From: Oenanthe sinensis
Lineage: Eukaryota; Streptophyta; Magnoliopsida; Apiales; Apiaceae
Direction: 5' to 3'
Assembly: GCA_028671895.1 (NCBI GenBank)
Contig: JAPMAC010000234.1
Coordinates: forward strand, 992,001-1,056,000
DNA length: 64,000 nucleotides
How positions within the stretch are numbered: the stretch's first letter is position 1; each line of letters opens with the position of its first letter. Of this stretch, positions 36,771-50,600 are shown piece after piece. Under the pieces are notes generated by a model. It made no database searches and had not been told where the DNA came from. It saw only the letters and a list, made by a program, of their open reading frames with translations. The position numbers and the translations under genes were made by a program.

Positions 36771-38699
36771 TTAGCATCAATCTTGACTCATTTGTACATG
36801 AAAACAATTCGCAACAATTTAAGGTTTCATTCTTAACTCGCTTGAACTTGAAAGCCACTTATAGCTTCATTCTTGACTCGTTTGTACATGGAAATAACTT
36901 GTAAAAACTCGTAGGATCAATCTTTACTCATTTGAACATGAAAACAATTCGTAATAATTTGAGGCTTCGTTCTTGACTCGTTTTAACATGAAAATAAATT
37001 ATAGCTTCATTCTTGACTCGTTTGAACTTGAAAACAACTTATAGGATCATTCTTTACTCGTTTATACTTGGAAACAACTTGAAAGAACTTCTAGCATCAT
37101 TCTTGACTCATTTGTACATGAAAACAATTTGTAACAATATAAGACTTCATTCTTAACTCGTTTGAACTTTAAAGCCACTTATAGCTTTATTCTAGACTCG
37201 TTTGAACTTGAAAACAACTTATAGCTTCATTCTTGACTCGTTTATACATGGAATCAACTTGAAAGAACTTCTAGCATCAATATTGACTCATTTGTCCATG
37301 AAAACAATTTGTAACAATATAAGGCTTCCTTATTATCTTGTTTGAACTTGAAAGCCACTTATAGCTTCATTCTTGAGTCGTTTGTACATGGAAATAACTT
37401 GTGAAATCTCGTAGGATCAATCTTCACTCATTTGAACATGAAAACAATTCGTAACAATATAAGGCTTCATTCTTAACTCGTTTGAACTTGAAAACAAGTT
37501 ATAGCTTCATTCTTGAGTCTTTTGAACTTAAAAACAACTTATAGCTTCATTCTTGACTCGTTTATACATGGAAACAACTTGAAAGAACTTCAAGCATCAT
37601 TCTTCACTCATTTGTACATGAAAACAATTTGTAACAATTTAAGGCTTCATTCTTAATTCGTTTGAACTTGAAGAAAACAATTCGTAACAATTTGAGGCTT
37701 CGTTCTTGACTCGTTTGAACTTGAAAACAACTTATAGCTTATAGCTTCGTTCTTGACTCGTTTGAACTTGAAAACAACTTATAGCTTCATTCTTGACTCG
37801 TTTATAAATCGAAACAACTTGAAAGAACTTCTAGCATCATTCTTGACTCATTTGTACATGAAAACAATTGGTAACAATTTAAGGCTTCATTCTTAACTCG
37901 TTTGAACTTGAAAGCCACTTATAGCTTCATTCTTGACTCGTTTGTACATGGAAATAACTTGTAAAAACTCGTAGGATCAATCTTTACTCATTTGAACATG
38001 AAAACAATTCGAAATAATTTGAGGCTTCGTTCTTGGCTCGTTTTAACATGAAAACAAATTATAGCTTCATTCTTGACTCGTTTGAACTTGAAAACAACTT
38101 ATAGGATCATTCTTTACTCGTTTATACTTGGAAACAACTTGAAAGAACTTCTAGCATCATTCTTGACTCATTTGTACATGAAAACAATTTGTAACAATAT
38201 AAGACTTCATTCTTAACTCGTTTGAACTTTAAAGCCACTTATAGCTTTATTCTAGACTCGTTTGAACTTGAAAACAACTTATAGCTTCATTCTTGACTCG
38301 TTTATACATGGAATCAACTTGAAAGAACTTCTAGCATCATTATTGACTCATTTGTCCATGAAAACAATTTGTAACAATATAAGGCTTCATTCTTATCTTG
38401 TTTGAACTTGAAAGCCACTTATAGCTTCATTCTTGACTCGTTTGTACATGGAAATAACTTGTAAAATCTCGTAGGATCAATCTTCACTCATTTGAACATG
38501 AAAACAATTCGTAACAATATAAGGCTTCATTCTTAACTCGTTTGAACTTGAAAACAAGTTATAGCTTCATTCTTGACTCGTCTGAACTTGAAAACAACTA
38601 ATAGCTTCATTCTTGACTCGTTTATACTTGAAAACAACTTGAAAGAACTTCTAGCATCATTCTTGACTCACTTGTACATGAAAACAATTTGTAACAATA

Positions 38700-38704
38700 T
38701 AAGA
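38700..38704. other. Target-site duplication (left), TAAGA
   Basis: TAAGA directly precedes the terminal TGTGACGC of the second element and is repeated directly after its other end at 53177-53181, where the satellite resumes with CTTCATTCTT. Confidence 0.97.
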
Positions 38705-39940
38705 TGTGACGCCCCCAGATCCGGGGTCAAGAATCTAGGTTGTCACTATCCAATTTTCACCACAATAACATCATTCACCTGCTTTAACCATTATAATAAC
38801 CAAACATAAAAGCAGTGACCCCAAACCAAACACACAACTCGAGTTATAGTCTCAGGGAACGAACTTAAAATAATAACGGTTATTACAAACCAATGTAACC
38901 TCAGGATCTCACACTACTAATATAACTTCCACATGATGTTACATTAGAAGTAAACATTACTCCAAGATCTATTGTCACATTACATATTTTTCAACAAGTC
39001 TAGGATTCTAATCTGGAATCCTGTCTTTCTTGCACCATTTATCGAAGTCCGGAACCTGACTAGCTCAAGCTCGGAGCTTCCTGTTCCTTAACATAATACT
39101 CGAGGTAGACAATTCATAACCATCTCTTTCTGCAAGATATAAGATTTACAAAAAGCAAGAATGAGTCAAAGAATGCTCAGCAAGTTATATATATCAGAAT
39201 ATTTCAAGGAAAAGGTGATAGCCATATTTATCCCAACTGGATATTCAACAACAAAATACATAACTAGCAATCTAATTGAAGATGTATAGCCAGTTATATC
39301 TCGACAATAAATGACTCAAGATTCACGATGCAAGAAGATATTCACAACATTAATGCAGTTCACGTTACTGCAATACAACAATTTAAGTTCATAACTTTTG
39401 AGACTGACAGTATCAATAACTTAGCACAATGGCCTCAATCACCGAGTACCATTCGTTTGAGTACCAATAAGCAAGCAGATCAATATACTGCGAAAAGAAT
39501 GAATGAAAGTTCATCAATTTCCATTAACACTCTCAGTAACTTAGCACCACGGCTTTCGTTATAGTGTAGGAACAATGAAACTGATATATATACGAATAAA
39601 ATGGTACTCAAAACAACCAACCAACTCAGAGTGGATTACATTCCCGTTGACACTATCGGTAACTCAGCACCTAGGCTTTCGTTACAGTGCAACGTCAAAT
39701 TCCAATTGGAAGAAACGGGATTAACTGGAGATTTTTCAACGCCCTATTGTACGCGATGATCAGTCGCCTTGTACAATAGAAAAACCAGTCACTTTCTCTA
39801 CTAGTAGAAGGACAACCCCTTATCGGGACGTCACCCTAGGCAACACATGGGCCTTTAGTTTACGGCTGGGTCGTGCGTCACCGACCTCTTACGCAACCTT
39901 ACTCCAGTCTCTGATGAATACTTAAACATTCATTAAACCT

Positions 39941-40890
39941 AGAAGGAAATTTAATCAAGCCTTCTAGAATAACAACAATCCACTCTAGGATTTCAATCAA
40001 CTGTTAAGGAAGGGAATTCAATACCACCTTCCAGAACAACAACAATCCACTCTAGGATTTCAATCAACAGATAAGGAAGGGAATTTAATACAACCTTCCA
40101 GAACAACACAACAATCCATCACAGGATTTCAATCAACAAATAAGGAACGAAATTTATTCAACCTTCCAGAACAACTCAACAATCCATCACAGGATTTCAA
40201 TCAACAGATAAGGAAGGGAATCTAATACAACCTTCCAGAACAACACAACAATCCATTACAGGATTTCAATCAACAAATAAGGAAGGGAATTTAATACAAC
40301 CTTCCAGAACAACTCAACAATCCATCACAGGATTTCAATCAACAGATAAGGAAGGGAATCTAATACAACCTTCCAGAACAACACAACAATCCATTACAGG
40401 ATTTCAATCAACAATTAAGGAAGGGAATTTAATACAACCTTCCAGAACAACTCAACAATCCATTACAGGATTTCAATCAACAAATAAGGAAGGGAATTTA
40501 ATACAACCTTCCAGAACAACTCAATAATCCATCACAGGATTTCAATCAACAGATAAGGAAGGGAATCTAATACAACCTTCCAGAACAACACAACAATCCA
40601 TTACAGGATTTCAATTAACAAATAAGGAAGGGAATTTAATACAACCTTCCAGAACAACTCAACAATCCATCACAGGATTTCAATTAACAGATAAGGAAGG
40701 GAATTTAATACAACCTTCCAGAACAACTCAACAATCCATCACAGGATTTCAATCAACAGATAAGGAAGGGAATTTAATACAACCTTCCAGAACAATACAA
40801 CAATCCATCACAGGATTTCAATTAACAGATAAGGAAGGGAATTTAATACAACCTTCCAGAACAACAACGACCTATTGTTAGATTTCAATA
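39941..40890. repeat. 69-bp tandem repeat array inside the 3' LTR (about 13 units)
   Basis: The word GATTTCAAT starts units at 39989, 40056, 40125, 40193, 40262, 40331, 40400, 40469, 40538, 40607, 40676, 40745 and 40814, with a last partial at 40881. Spacing is 69 bp except for 67, 68 and 67 bp at the edges. Each unit also has AAGGAAGGGAAT and AACCTTCCAGAACAAC, giving CCTTCC and GGAAGG in inverted order. Two unit types (CACAACAATCC and CTCAACAATCC) partly alternate, suggesting growth by 138-bp dimers. A decayed first unit lies at 39941-39988. Confidence 0.93.
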
Positions 40891-43800
40891 TCTGACAATA
40901 GCTTGGCTCCCGAAACCAAGTGGGAGTGCTCTCGAAACATCTGGGTTGACTCTCAGTCAACGAATTCAACAAGACAGAAACCCTTGAATCAAGGAGACTC
41001 AAGAATGCGACCGGGGAGCCACTAATACGAGTTAAAATAGACTCCACAAAATATTACACTTTTGGAATGAAACAATGGGCCATAGGGCACCTATACAACT
41101 GGGAGGAATATCGGAGCCAGACGTTACCTCCCGAACCTGGAGTTATTGACTCAGAATAAGTATAAATTATCCGAGTCATCGCTCGCCATTTATTATTTAA
41201 TGAAAAATAATAATTGAAGAATTTTAGACAACTCCAGAATATTTTTAAAGAACAAATAAATATTTTATTAATATTTAGGAGGCCCATAATAGTCCTCGAA
41301 AAATATTAAAAGAATTTAAAAGAATTAAAATATTTAATCCCAATATAATCAAGATTATTTAATATTTAAATAATCTTAAACGATTCACCATATTTAAATA
41401 GTATTTAATCAACATTAAATAATATTTAAATAATTTCAAATACCCCGAAAGTATTTATTTAACATTTAAACACTTTCCATATCCTTTAAATAATATTTAA
41501 TAAACTAAATATTATTTAAAACACCGATGGGATATTAACCCAAATCCACTAATCCCATCTCATACTAGACTACTCCCGGTCGACCATCGAGCACCAAAAA
41601 GATATACTCGATACCAGATTCAGTTATACAAAACTGAAAACAAACATCCTCTAACTTTTTGAGAAGTTCAGAGGCATCTCAAAACTAGGTTGAAAAGATC
41701 TCATTCTACTCTCAAGAAACAATCTTAAACAACCTACGCATACTTGTGTCCTACATCAGAATAATAGTGATGAAGCGTCGGACACTTGCATACTCTAACT
41801 TTTCGAGAAGTTCAGAGTAGCAGAATAATCAAGTTATAAATGAACAAGACAGTTCCAAACACAACAAAAGTGTATAATCGAAGAACTCATCATTAAATCA
41901 AAGAGTTCAAAAATTTTGGCATCACCAAGAATTAACAATATTCTGATATGGAATAAAACAATAGAGTCGGAAACTTGCCTGGAGTCCAAGGAACGCTATT
42001 CCAACTTCTCCACGTTCTACACTTAAAACTTTTGTTTTCAAAATTTATCGACCCAAGACGCTTATTAGGCCTAAGCGACTGTCTTTTCTGCAGAAAATCG
42101 GGCATGACCTTTTCGTAAATCGGACTATCCACCTGTTTTCAAACCAAGCCAATCAACAATTCATTCTACTATATATAAAGTCAAACTCACTTTAAAACCA
42201 ATTCTTTCACCATACTATAGTCAATTCCGGTTTTAATCATAACATTTTGAAAACCAAGTCCAACCCGCCCTAACCGACGGTGACCAACTACTATTTTAAA
42301 AAAATCCAGAATGACTAAGTAGGTCTAACAATTCCAAACCATTAGTAATCAATCCTCGAATCATGTCATTTAAGCGAAACTAAATTGTTTGCTCAAATTA
42401 AATCATTTTCGAATCATAAGATTACTCCACCAACTCATGTAAACTCATTGCTGGTGGTGGGGAGTTCAAGCGATTTCATTAAAATCCAAAACTCTTACAC
42501 TCAACCCAAGTATCCAACAATTACCCAACTTGCACTATTTTTAACAAATTGAGTTTTAATCTCATGAATTTGATAATCTAGGACCTCGATACTAACCCAC
42601 AAACTTATATCGAGTCCATTTATGGTCCTTACAATTTGCACTTGATAGTTTTATTAACTCTTCTTTTGCCCGACATTTCACCTTCTCGGGCCTACTTTAG
42701 CTACTCGTAAAACTATCCTCTCAATAGTTTTTAATCAAGTTCTTTGCACCTACGTATAGTCATGATATTCCTCAACAACTTCCGTTACTGGGTCAACTCG
42801 AGACAAGTTCTCTATCTTGCCCGAAATCGTTTCCCAAAACGATTGCTTAACCTTTTCCTCAGGTTCATTTCACTTAACACCCTGTTTTCCGTCATTTTTA
42901 ATAAATTAGAAATTAATCGTTTTGACACGATTTCTTCTCTGGGGTCTTATATGACTGTCAAAGAATCTCCCATAAAAGTTTCGGATTTTATTAAGCTCCG
43001 TAGCTAGTCCAATCATAGCCTCAAAGTTGGACAAAAACAGGATTTTCATTTCCTGCGCTACCGTTACTAAAACGTCCATAACTTTTGACTCGTAACTCCG
43101 AATGACGCAAAATTAGCGCTCAAACGATCTAGAGACAATCTACTATCTAACCATATCAGCCATAAGCCAAGAACAGTGACTGCATGTTCCCAGATTTTCT
43201 GGACAGTGGGCAGCAGATAGGTTCAAAATAAATTTGCATGGTTTCGTTTGTACGTTCATCGTTTTCCATTTTTATTCTACTCCAAATCAACCAACAAACA
43301 ATCCCAAACTCCTCAACCAACACCAACAATCAACATACTACAACCCCAAGCAACAAAAATCAATTTAGCTCAAGAATTAAGAGTTTAACAATTATTAACC
43401 AAACACATGCATCCATGCTTAAACAATGCTACCCATGGCTTGTATAACCTTAAACAATCATCAACCAAGCCAAATGAACTCAAGAATCAAAGAAAATAAA
43501 TTTTTAATTTTCGTAGTTACTGTTCATCGCAGCTTCTATGGATCATAAGTGAAGATTTCATGGATGGAAGATTGAAATAAGGTTGGATAAGTAATGGGTT
43601 AGTGATTACCTTCGATTTGAGCTATTAAACTCAATGAATGATCAAGTCTTGCTAGGGTTCCTTCTTCCTCCTTCTTGCTTGGCCGATGGTCCTCTTGGAA
43701 ATGGGGGAAAAAAACTGATTTGTTTTGTGTGGTGTGTGGTGGAAGCTCGATATTTAATAAGGTTTGCGCGGTAGTCGCGTAATTTCCCGATAACGTTTTA

Positions 43801-44191
43801 ATCTCTCGTTATCGTACTCTTTTTCTTTCGTCCCACCAAAGTTTTAAAAACTTAAAATCTCATATTATGATTCTAATATATTTTAGAATCATTAAATTAA
43901 TATTCTTTAATTGTTTCGAGAATTTACGAAACAATTCTCTGAGTAAACACTTTTCACTTACACCATTTCTCAAATTCTGTTACGACTTCCATCCGGACTT
44001 CAAATTCATTTTTGTTAGACCAAAAATAATTATAAGTCCCATATTGATTGCATATGCTACCGTAACACCGATACGCATATTTTCGAATATCCCGTATACT
44101 AAGAATACGGTCTCACACTTCAAGTACCTTATCAAAAAAATAAATCAATAAAATCATTTATTCATAAAATGAAAAATTTTATCCAAAAATT

Positions 44192-44227
44192 GTAATAACC
44201 CCAAGCGTCAAAAATACGGGTTATTAC
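44192..44227. other. Perfect inverted repeat at the LTR end
   Basis: GTAATAACCC at 44192-44201 and GGGTTATTAC at 44218-44227 are exact reverse complements around a 16-bp loop that contains the GCGTC word. The second arm ends one base before the element edge. On the minus strand this hairpin is the very start of U3. The same structure is at 53140-53175 in the other LTR. It may be an integrase-recognition or termini-pairing feature; function is inferred. Confidence 0.8.
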
Positions 44228-44228
44228 A

Positions 44229-44242
44229 GTCTCCCCTCCTTA
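44229..44242 (-). other. Polypurine tract of the LARD-like element
   Basis: On the minus strand TAAGGAGGGGAGAC directly abuts the TGTAATAACCC start of the 3' LTR. It is the plus-strand primer and, with the primer site at the other end, fixes minus orientation. Confidence 0.88.
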
Positions 44243-47200
44243 AAAGGATTCCGTCCTCGGAATTCATACGAGAACAACCGAGGTTACTATTTTCACACCT
44301 TGCTTTCTAATTTCTAGGTTGAGACTCCAACCTTCTTGGTTTCGTACAACAACCTCATCAGCGTTATTGTTTCACTTCTCAAAACTTTCTTTATAAAGTC
44401 GAGGGTCTTTATACACCTCCTTAATATACTCTGAGACCTGGAAGGATTCAATACTCCTCGAGCTTAAGTTCTCTTGCTTACTAAATCTCGTTACTTCTTT
44501 CCACGATAATGCTTTAAGCAACACGAAGCCTCTCGCTTCATACTCCCCAGTTATCTATCATTCATCAGTTTTGCCCTTAACACAAAGTAGATCAATATGC
44601 TTATTTTCGAATGTATTTGATAAATAAGAACGAAAATAATTTAGATATGACTGAGAACAACCATATTTGTACTCAAGATGGCCAGTCTTTAGTACTTTCT
44701 GGTTTATAATACATAATCGAGTGGTTGCCCACCAGACTTTTGCCACACAGACAAGAAGTCACACCATATGCATTATTCATCTCAATCGGATGAAAAATAG
44801 TTAACATTTAGAAGAAAATGATTTTGAAAGGGAGAGAAAATATATTTTGAAATTCTCATTCCTCAATGCGTTACGAACTCAATATATAACAGTCCCTACT
44901 CACTTAGGAACCTGTTGCCAAAATCCCCAAATTTCTTATTTCCCATTCCTATTCTTTCCGAATGAATAAATCCTTAAGACTTTTAGGGTCTTTGTACCTT
45001 CTCCGCTTCTACTCATTCAAGTGATGTTTCCACAGGTTAAGTGCAACTGTTATGGCTATTTCCTCCAATTCATGATTAGGATACTTTAATTCATGTTTCT
45101 CCCGTTACTTCGACGTATATAAAATTATTTCTACTACGTTGCTTCCGTGTACAAGCAATCCCTCAAAAGACATATAATTATTAATTACAAGATTCACCTT
45201 TCATCATCTAGTACTTACCATATCAGGACAATTACTCATATTTGTCCTTTATTTTCCTCAACTTTCTTCACCACTTACTGTATGTCTCCCAATTTAGACT
45301 CATTTTACCCAAACTCATTCTTATGGGATTTGTCATCCAACCTCTTTTCTCTTAAGATTTTCCAAGGCTATATACATTTCTCCCTTCGGGTTCTTCATCT
45401 GTAATCTTCGAGCAGATCGAAATATCCACTATGAAGACTTCGACAACTTGTCAAATTATTTCTTACCACTCCCATTAATCCTTGGAAGGTACAGGTGCAT
45501 ACATTAATATAACCTACCTCATCAAAGACTCATACTGTCCTTATCACGTTCTCAATGCCATCCTTGGCATACTACCAAGGCAAATATTTATTTGGTGATA
45601 ACATATCCTTAATATATCTTCTCCAGTAGACTAATTCCTTCGAGTGGTCTATCCATATTATGGATAACCAATATTGATTGCTCATTTAACCAATTCACTT
45701 AATGCATTCTCACCAATGTATGTGCAGTCTCATGCCGCTATCCGTTTCCTTTACAAACCACCCATGTGCACCTCTTAGTAACACTTTCAATAAATAGTCT
45801 TTATAACTGAGGGACTAACCCTCTCAGACTGCCAGGTGCCATCTTCTAAGATGCCTCCAATGCTAAAGTTGCTCATAACACTAGGTCAATGATAAATGAC
45901 GTGATCTCCATTGGTGGTAACCCCAAAATATCACTAAGGTTTATTTTTCCCAATTCTTTAACTACTCTCTTTATTGAATAGTTCCTTTTTCATATCCATT
46001 ACTGGTGCCCCATAACTTAGCATCCAAAGCGTAATGTACTTTTTATTCGAATCTTAATTCGAACCTTCTCAATTTATCTCTCCATATTTAAAACATGTCA
46101 TCCCTTCTTTTAAGGCAATCATTAACATAACATCTAGACTTTACAATTATAGCTTCTTGCTGTCCATTTCACATATTCTCCCATTTCAGGCTCACTGTTT
46201 AGTAAGTGAGGCCTCGATTGGCTAGGGTGAACCATAATTAGCAGTACACCAACCCGCTCATATTTCTTAATCCACTGTTCTTCCAGAAGTAGAACTCTGG
46301 TTCCTTGTTAAAAGTTCATGGTATTTCCATATGTGTAGCCACTTCATTTTCATATTCTGTCATAGTTGATTATTTCCAACACTGTGACTTTATTCTCAAT
46401 TCACTACTTTTGGGACAATCTTGACAATTCCCAAAGACTTTGATTCATGATCTGACACACTCTTGTTTCAGGTCTAGAACTTTAATTACATCTGAATTTC
46501 CCGATACTTAGGAAACAGTTGCATAATGCAAGATATAGCTATGGCTAAAGAATTCTTTGTTCAACCAAGTTCATAAGAATTCTTGCTGAATCAACGACCT
46601 TATTAGGCCTCGACCAAATACTTTTCAGAACTTTAGGTTCATCAATGACTACTCGGACCGCTCTCTAGTCCGGAATTCCACTATCAAAACAAGTAACTTC
46701 ATATAAGCCTTCATGCCATAACTCATTTATACTAGTTAATCCAACCACCATATTTACAATGTGGCGGTCATCTCTACCCCAAGGCTTACTTTAATCCAAC
46801 ACCCTTAATATATTCAAAAATTATATCAAGTGTGGATCTCACCTCTTTGTTACGACTCTACATTGTATGCATACCATACACCATTTAAACTAGGGCTTTA
46901 CTTTTTACTCTCAGAGAATCCTCAACAGAATCCTCAATATTACTCATATATAGATGGCTATATTCTTTAAACCATACTACTCCATTTTACCCTGAAACAT
47001 TCCATTTACACGTCCTCTTATTTCAAAATTTCATTAAACTAATAGGAACGTATTTTTCACAGACAATTGGGCATGACCTATTCATATGTCGGACTATGCC
47101 CGGTGTAAAAACACCTCAATTATAATCCCAAAACATTCACAGTTCCCAAACATCAACATCTCATCAATCACTTATAACATAATGTATACCAAAAGGGAAA

Positions 47201-47636
47201 TAACTATGAGTCACTCTATATATATACTTACTCTCGAGTATCCACAAGTCAGTTAACAACAATATCAATGGTCAATATATTGGACCATCAATCACATTCG
47301 TTCAGTAATGCTCCCCTCGGTCCTGGGGTACTAGCATACCTTGTGCTACACTTATAGCATATCTGGCTCTTTTATAAGTGCTCCATAATTCTCAAGCTCT
47401 CATTCTCAATCATAATCCTCTTACTCAGATGAGTCTCCTCGGCTAGTGCTCGACATCTTTGTAAGGAAAGTTCTTATTATCTTTCCTAACTATCCTTATA
47501 TGAGTATATTAGTCTCATAATATAAATCACTGCTTCTTCCGATAGCCCGAATATGACTTCGATAGGAGCTCGCTCTCTATTAATCTTATCCAAACATAAC
47601 CCTTAACTCTCTCGTTCCTGAGTACTATAATCTAGA
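44243..47636 (-). other. Non-coding internal domain of the LARD-like element
   Basis: About 3.4 kb with no gene. All frames are closed by frequent stops; the longest open stretches are 62 codons (44558-44746, minus) and 85 codons (45147-45404, plus), neither with a recognisable motif. On the minus strand a possible relic of a gag start is an ATG at 47456 followed by eleven codons (MSSTSRGDSSE) and TAA at 47423-47421. The minus-strand bases just before the polypurine tract (CGAGGACGGAATCC) resemble the end of Tekay-type gypsy pol by memory of the family; no pol is left. The domain probably holds packaging signals, which cannot be located by eye. Confidence 0.75.
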
Positions 47637-47648
47637 GCTCTGATACCA
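47637..47648 (-). other. Primer binding site, tRNA-iMet (exact)
   Basis: The minus strand reads TGGTATCAGAGC here, four bases (GAGA) after the end of the LTR at 47653. It is an exact match to the common plant initiator-tRNA-Met primer site, better preserved than the one in the copia element, and shows selection or recent descent for reverse transcription despite loss of all coding sequence. Confidence 0.95.
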
Positions 47649-47652
47649 TCTC

Positions 47653-50600
47653 TGTGACGCCCCCAGATCCGGGGTCAAGAATCTAGGTTGTCACTATCCA
47701 ATTTTCACCACAATAACATCATTCACCTGCTTTAACCATTATAATAACCAAACATAAAAGCAGTGACCCCAAACCAAACACACAACTCGAGTTATAGTCT
47801 CAGGGAACGAACTTAAAATAATAACGGTTATTACAAACCAATGTAACCTCAGGATCTCACACTACTAATATAACTTCCACATGATGTTACATTAGAAGTA
47901 AACATTACTCCAAGATCTATTGTCACATTATATATTTTTCAACAAGTCTAGGATTCTAATCTGGAATCCTGTCTTTCTTGCACCATTTATCGAAGTCCGG
48001 AACCTGACTAGCTCAAGCTCGGAGCTTCCTGTTCCTTAACATAATACTCGAGGTAGACAATTCATAACCATCTCTTTCTGCAAGATATAAGATTTACAAA
48101 AAGCAAGAATGAGTCAAAGAATGCTCAGCAAGTTATATATATCAGAATATTTCAAGGAAAAGGTGATAGCCATATTTATCCCAACTGGATATTCAACAAC
48201 AAAATACATAACTAGCAATCTAATTGAAGATGTATAGCCAGTTATATCTCGACAATAAATGACTCAAGATTCACGATGCAAGAAGATATTCACAACATTA
48301 ATGCAGTTCACGTTACTGCAATACAACAATTTAAGTTCATAACTTTTGAGACTGACAGTATCAATAACTTAGCACAATGGCCTCAATCACCGAGTACCAT
48401 TCGTTTGAGTACCAATAAGCAAGCAGATCAATATACTGCGAAAAGAATGAATGAAAGTTCATCAATTTCCATTAACACTCTCAGTAACTTAGCACCACGG
48501 CTTTCGTTATAGTGTAGGAACAATGAAACTGATATATATACGAATAAAACGGTACTCAAAACAACCAACCAACTCAGAGTGGATTACATTCCCGTTGACA
48601 CTATCGGTAACTCAGCACCTAGGCTTTCGTTACAGTGCAACGTCAAATTCCAATTGGAAGAAACGGGATTAACTGGAGATTTTTCAACGCCCTATTGTAC
48701 GCGATGATCAGTCGCCTTGTACAATAGAAAAACCAGTCACTTTCTCTACTAGTAGAAGGACAACCCCTTATCGGGACGTCACCCTAGGCAACACATGGGC
48801 CTTTAGTTTACGGCTGGGTCGTGCGTCACCGACCTCTTACGCAACCTTACTCCAGTCCCTGATGAATACTTAAACATTCATTAAACCTAGAAGGAAATTT
48901 AATCAAGCCTTCTAGAATAACAACAATCCACTCTAGGATTTCAATCAACTGTTAAGGAAGGGAATTCAATACCACCTTCCAGAACAACAACAATCCACTC
49001 TAGGATTTCAATCAACAGATAAGGAAGGGAATTTAATACAACCTTCCAGAACAACACAACAATCCATCACAGGATTTCAATCAACAAATAAGGAACGAAA
49101 TTTATTCAACCTTCCAGAACAACTCAACAATCCATCACAGGATTTCAATCAACAGATAAGGAAGGGAATCTAATACAACCTTCCAGAACAACACAACAAT
49201 CCATTACAGGATTTCAATCAACAAATAAGGAAGGGAATTTAATACAACCTTCCAGAACAACTCAACAATCCATCACAGGATTTCAATCAACAGATAAGGA
49301 AGGGAATCTAATACAACCTTCCAGAACAACACAACAATCCATTACAGGATTTCAATCAACAATTAAGGAAGGGAATTTAATACAACCTTCCAGAACAACT
49401 CAACAATCCATTACAGGATTTCAATCAACAAATAAGGAAGGGAATTTAATACAACCTTCCAGAACAACTCAACAATCCATCACAGGATTTCAATCAACAG
49501 ATAAGGAAGGGAATCTAATACAACCTTCCAGAACAACACAACAATCCATTACAGGATTTCAATTAACAAATAAGGAAGGGAATTTAATACAACCTTCCAG
49601 AACAACTCAACAATCCATCACAGGATTTCAATTAACAGATAAGGAAGGGAATTTAATACAACCTTCCAGAACAACTCAACAATCCATCACAGGATTTCAA
49701 TCAACAGATAAGGAAGGGAATTTAATACAACCTTCCAGAACCATACAACAATCCATCACAGGATTTCAATTAACAGATAAGGAAGGGAATTTAATACAAC
49801 CTTCCAGAACAACAATGACCTATTGTTAGATTTCAATATCTGACAATAGCTTGGCTCCCGAAACCAAGTGGGAGTGCTCTCGAAACATCTGGGTTGACTC
49901 TCAGTCAACGAATTCAACAAGACAGAAACCCTTGAATCAAGGAGACTCAAGAATGCGACCGGGGAGCCACTAATACGAGTTAAAATAGACTCCACAAAAT
50001 ATTACACTTTTGGAATGAAACAATGGGCCATAGGGCACCTATACAACTGGGAGGAATATCGGAGCCAGACGTTACCTCCCGAACCTGGAGTTATTGACTG
50101 AGAATAAGTATAAATTATCCGAGTCATCGCTCGCCATTTATTATTTAATGAAAAATAATAATTGAAGAATTTTAGACAACTCCAGAATATTTTTAAAGAA
50201 CAAATAAATATTTTATTAATATTTAGGAGGCCCATAATAGTCCTCGAAAAATATTAAAAGAATTTAAAAGAATTAAAATATTTAATCCCAATATAATCAA
50301 GATTATTTAATATTTAAATAATCTTAAACGATTCACCATATTTAAATAGTATTTAATCAACATTAAATAATATTTAAATAATTTCAAATACCCCGAAAGT
50401 ATTTATTTAACATTTAAACACTTTCCATATCCTTTAAATAATATTTAATAAACTAAATATTATTTAAAACACCGATGGGATATTAACCCAAATCCACTAA
50501 TCCCATCTCATACTAGACTACTCCCGGTCGACCATCGAGCACCAAAAAGATATACTCGATACCAGATTCAGTTATACAAAACTGAAAACAAACATCCTCT

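Larger units (their letters stand above)
27344..38704. repeat. Satellite array, middle segment (more heterogeneous)
   Basis: Same satellite family as the left segment, resuming in register after the copia element. The GTAGGATC marker is at 27393 and 27892 (499 bp apart), then spacing becomes irregular (28530, 28850, about 29939), so the regular 499-bp order is lost. Truncated or fused subunits are common: TTCTTTTCATTCTTAACTGG near 29490 and 34629, GAACTTGAAGAAAACAATTCG near 30698, 35837 and 37670, and a 47-bp extra subunit near 37735. No coding frame is present; a 78-codon open stretch at 38573-38809 straddles the junction with the next element and is chance. Confidence 0.97.
38705..44228 (-). 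repeat. 3' LTR (minus-strand sense) of the LARD-like element
   Basis: A 5,524-bp direct repeat matching 47653-53176 with nine substitutions seen and no indels. Plus-strand ends are TGTGACGCCCCC and GGGTTATTACA. It contains the 69-bp tandem array near 39941-40890, an AT-rich zone of ATATTTAAAT-type words at about 41260-41520, and mixed unique sequence elsewhere. Small open stretches (39328-39564, 40808-41047, 41054-41287, 41932-42132, 42744-43007, 43238-43447, 43867-44151) have no recognisable domain and reappear in the other LTR only because the LTR is duplicated. I see no host gene in it. Confidence 0.95.

Noticed and set aside
38573..38809. 78-codon open frame
   Set aside because: It starts in satellite DNA and ends inside the LTR of the second element, so it is created by the insertion junction.
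39328..44151. Small open frames in the giant LTR that appear twice (also at 48276-53099), looking like duplicated genes
   Set aside because: They lie on both strands, have no recognised domain or gene structure, and are duplicated only because the LTR is duplicated.
44229..47652. Possible degenerate gypsy pol in the internal region of the second element
   Set aside because: I looked on the minus strand for the protease, reverse transcriptase and integrase signatures and could not support any; only the last bases before the polypurine tract look gypsy-like.
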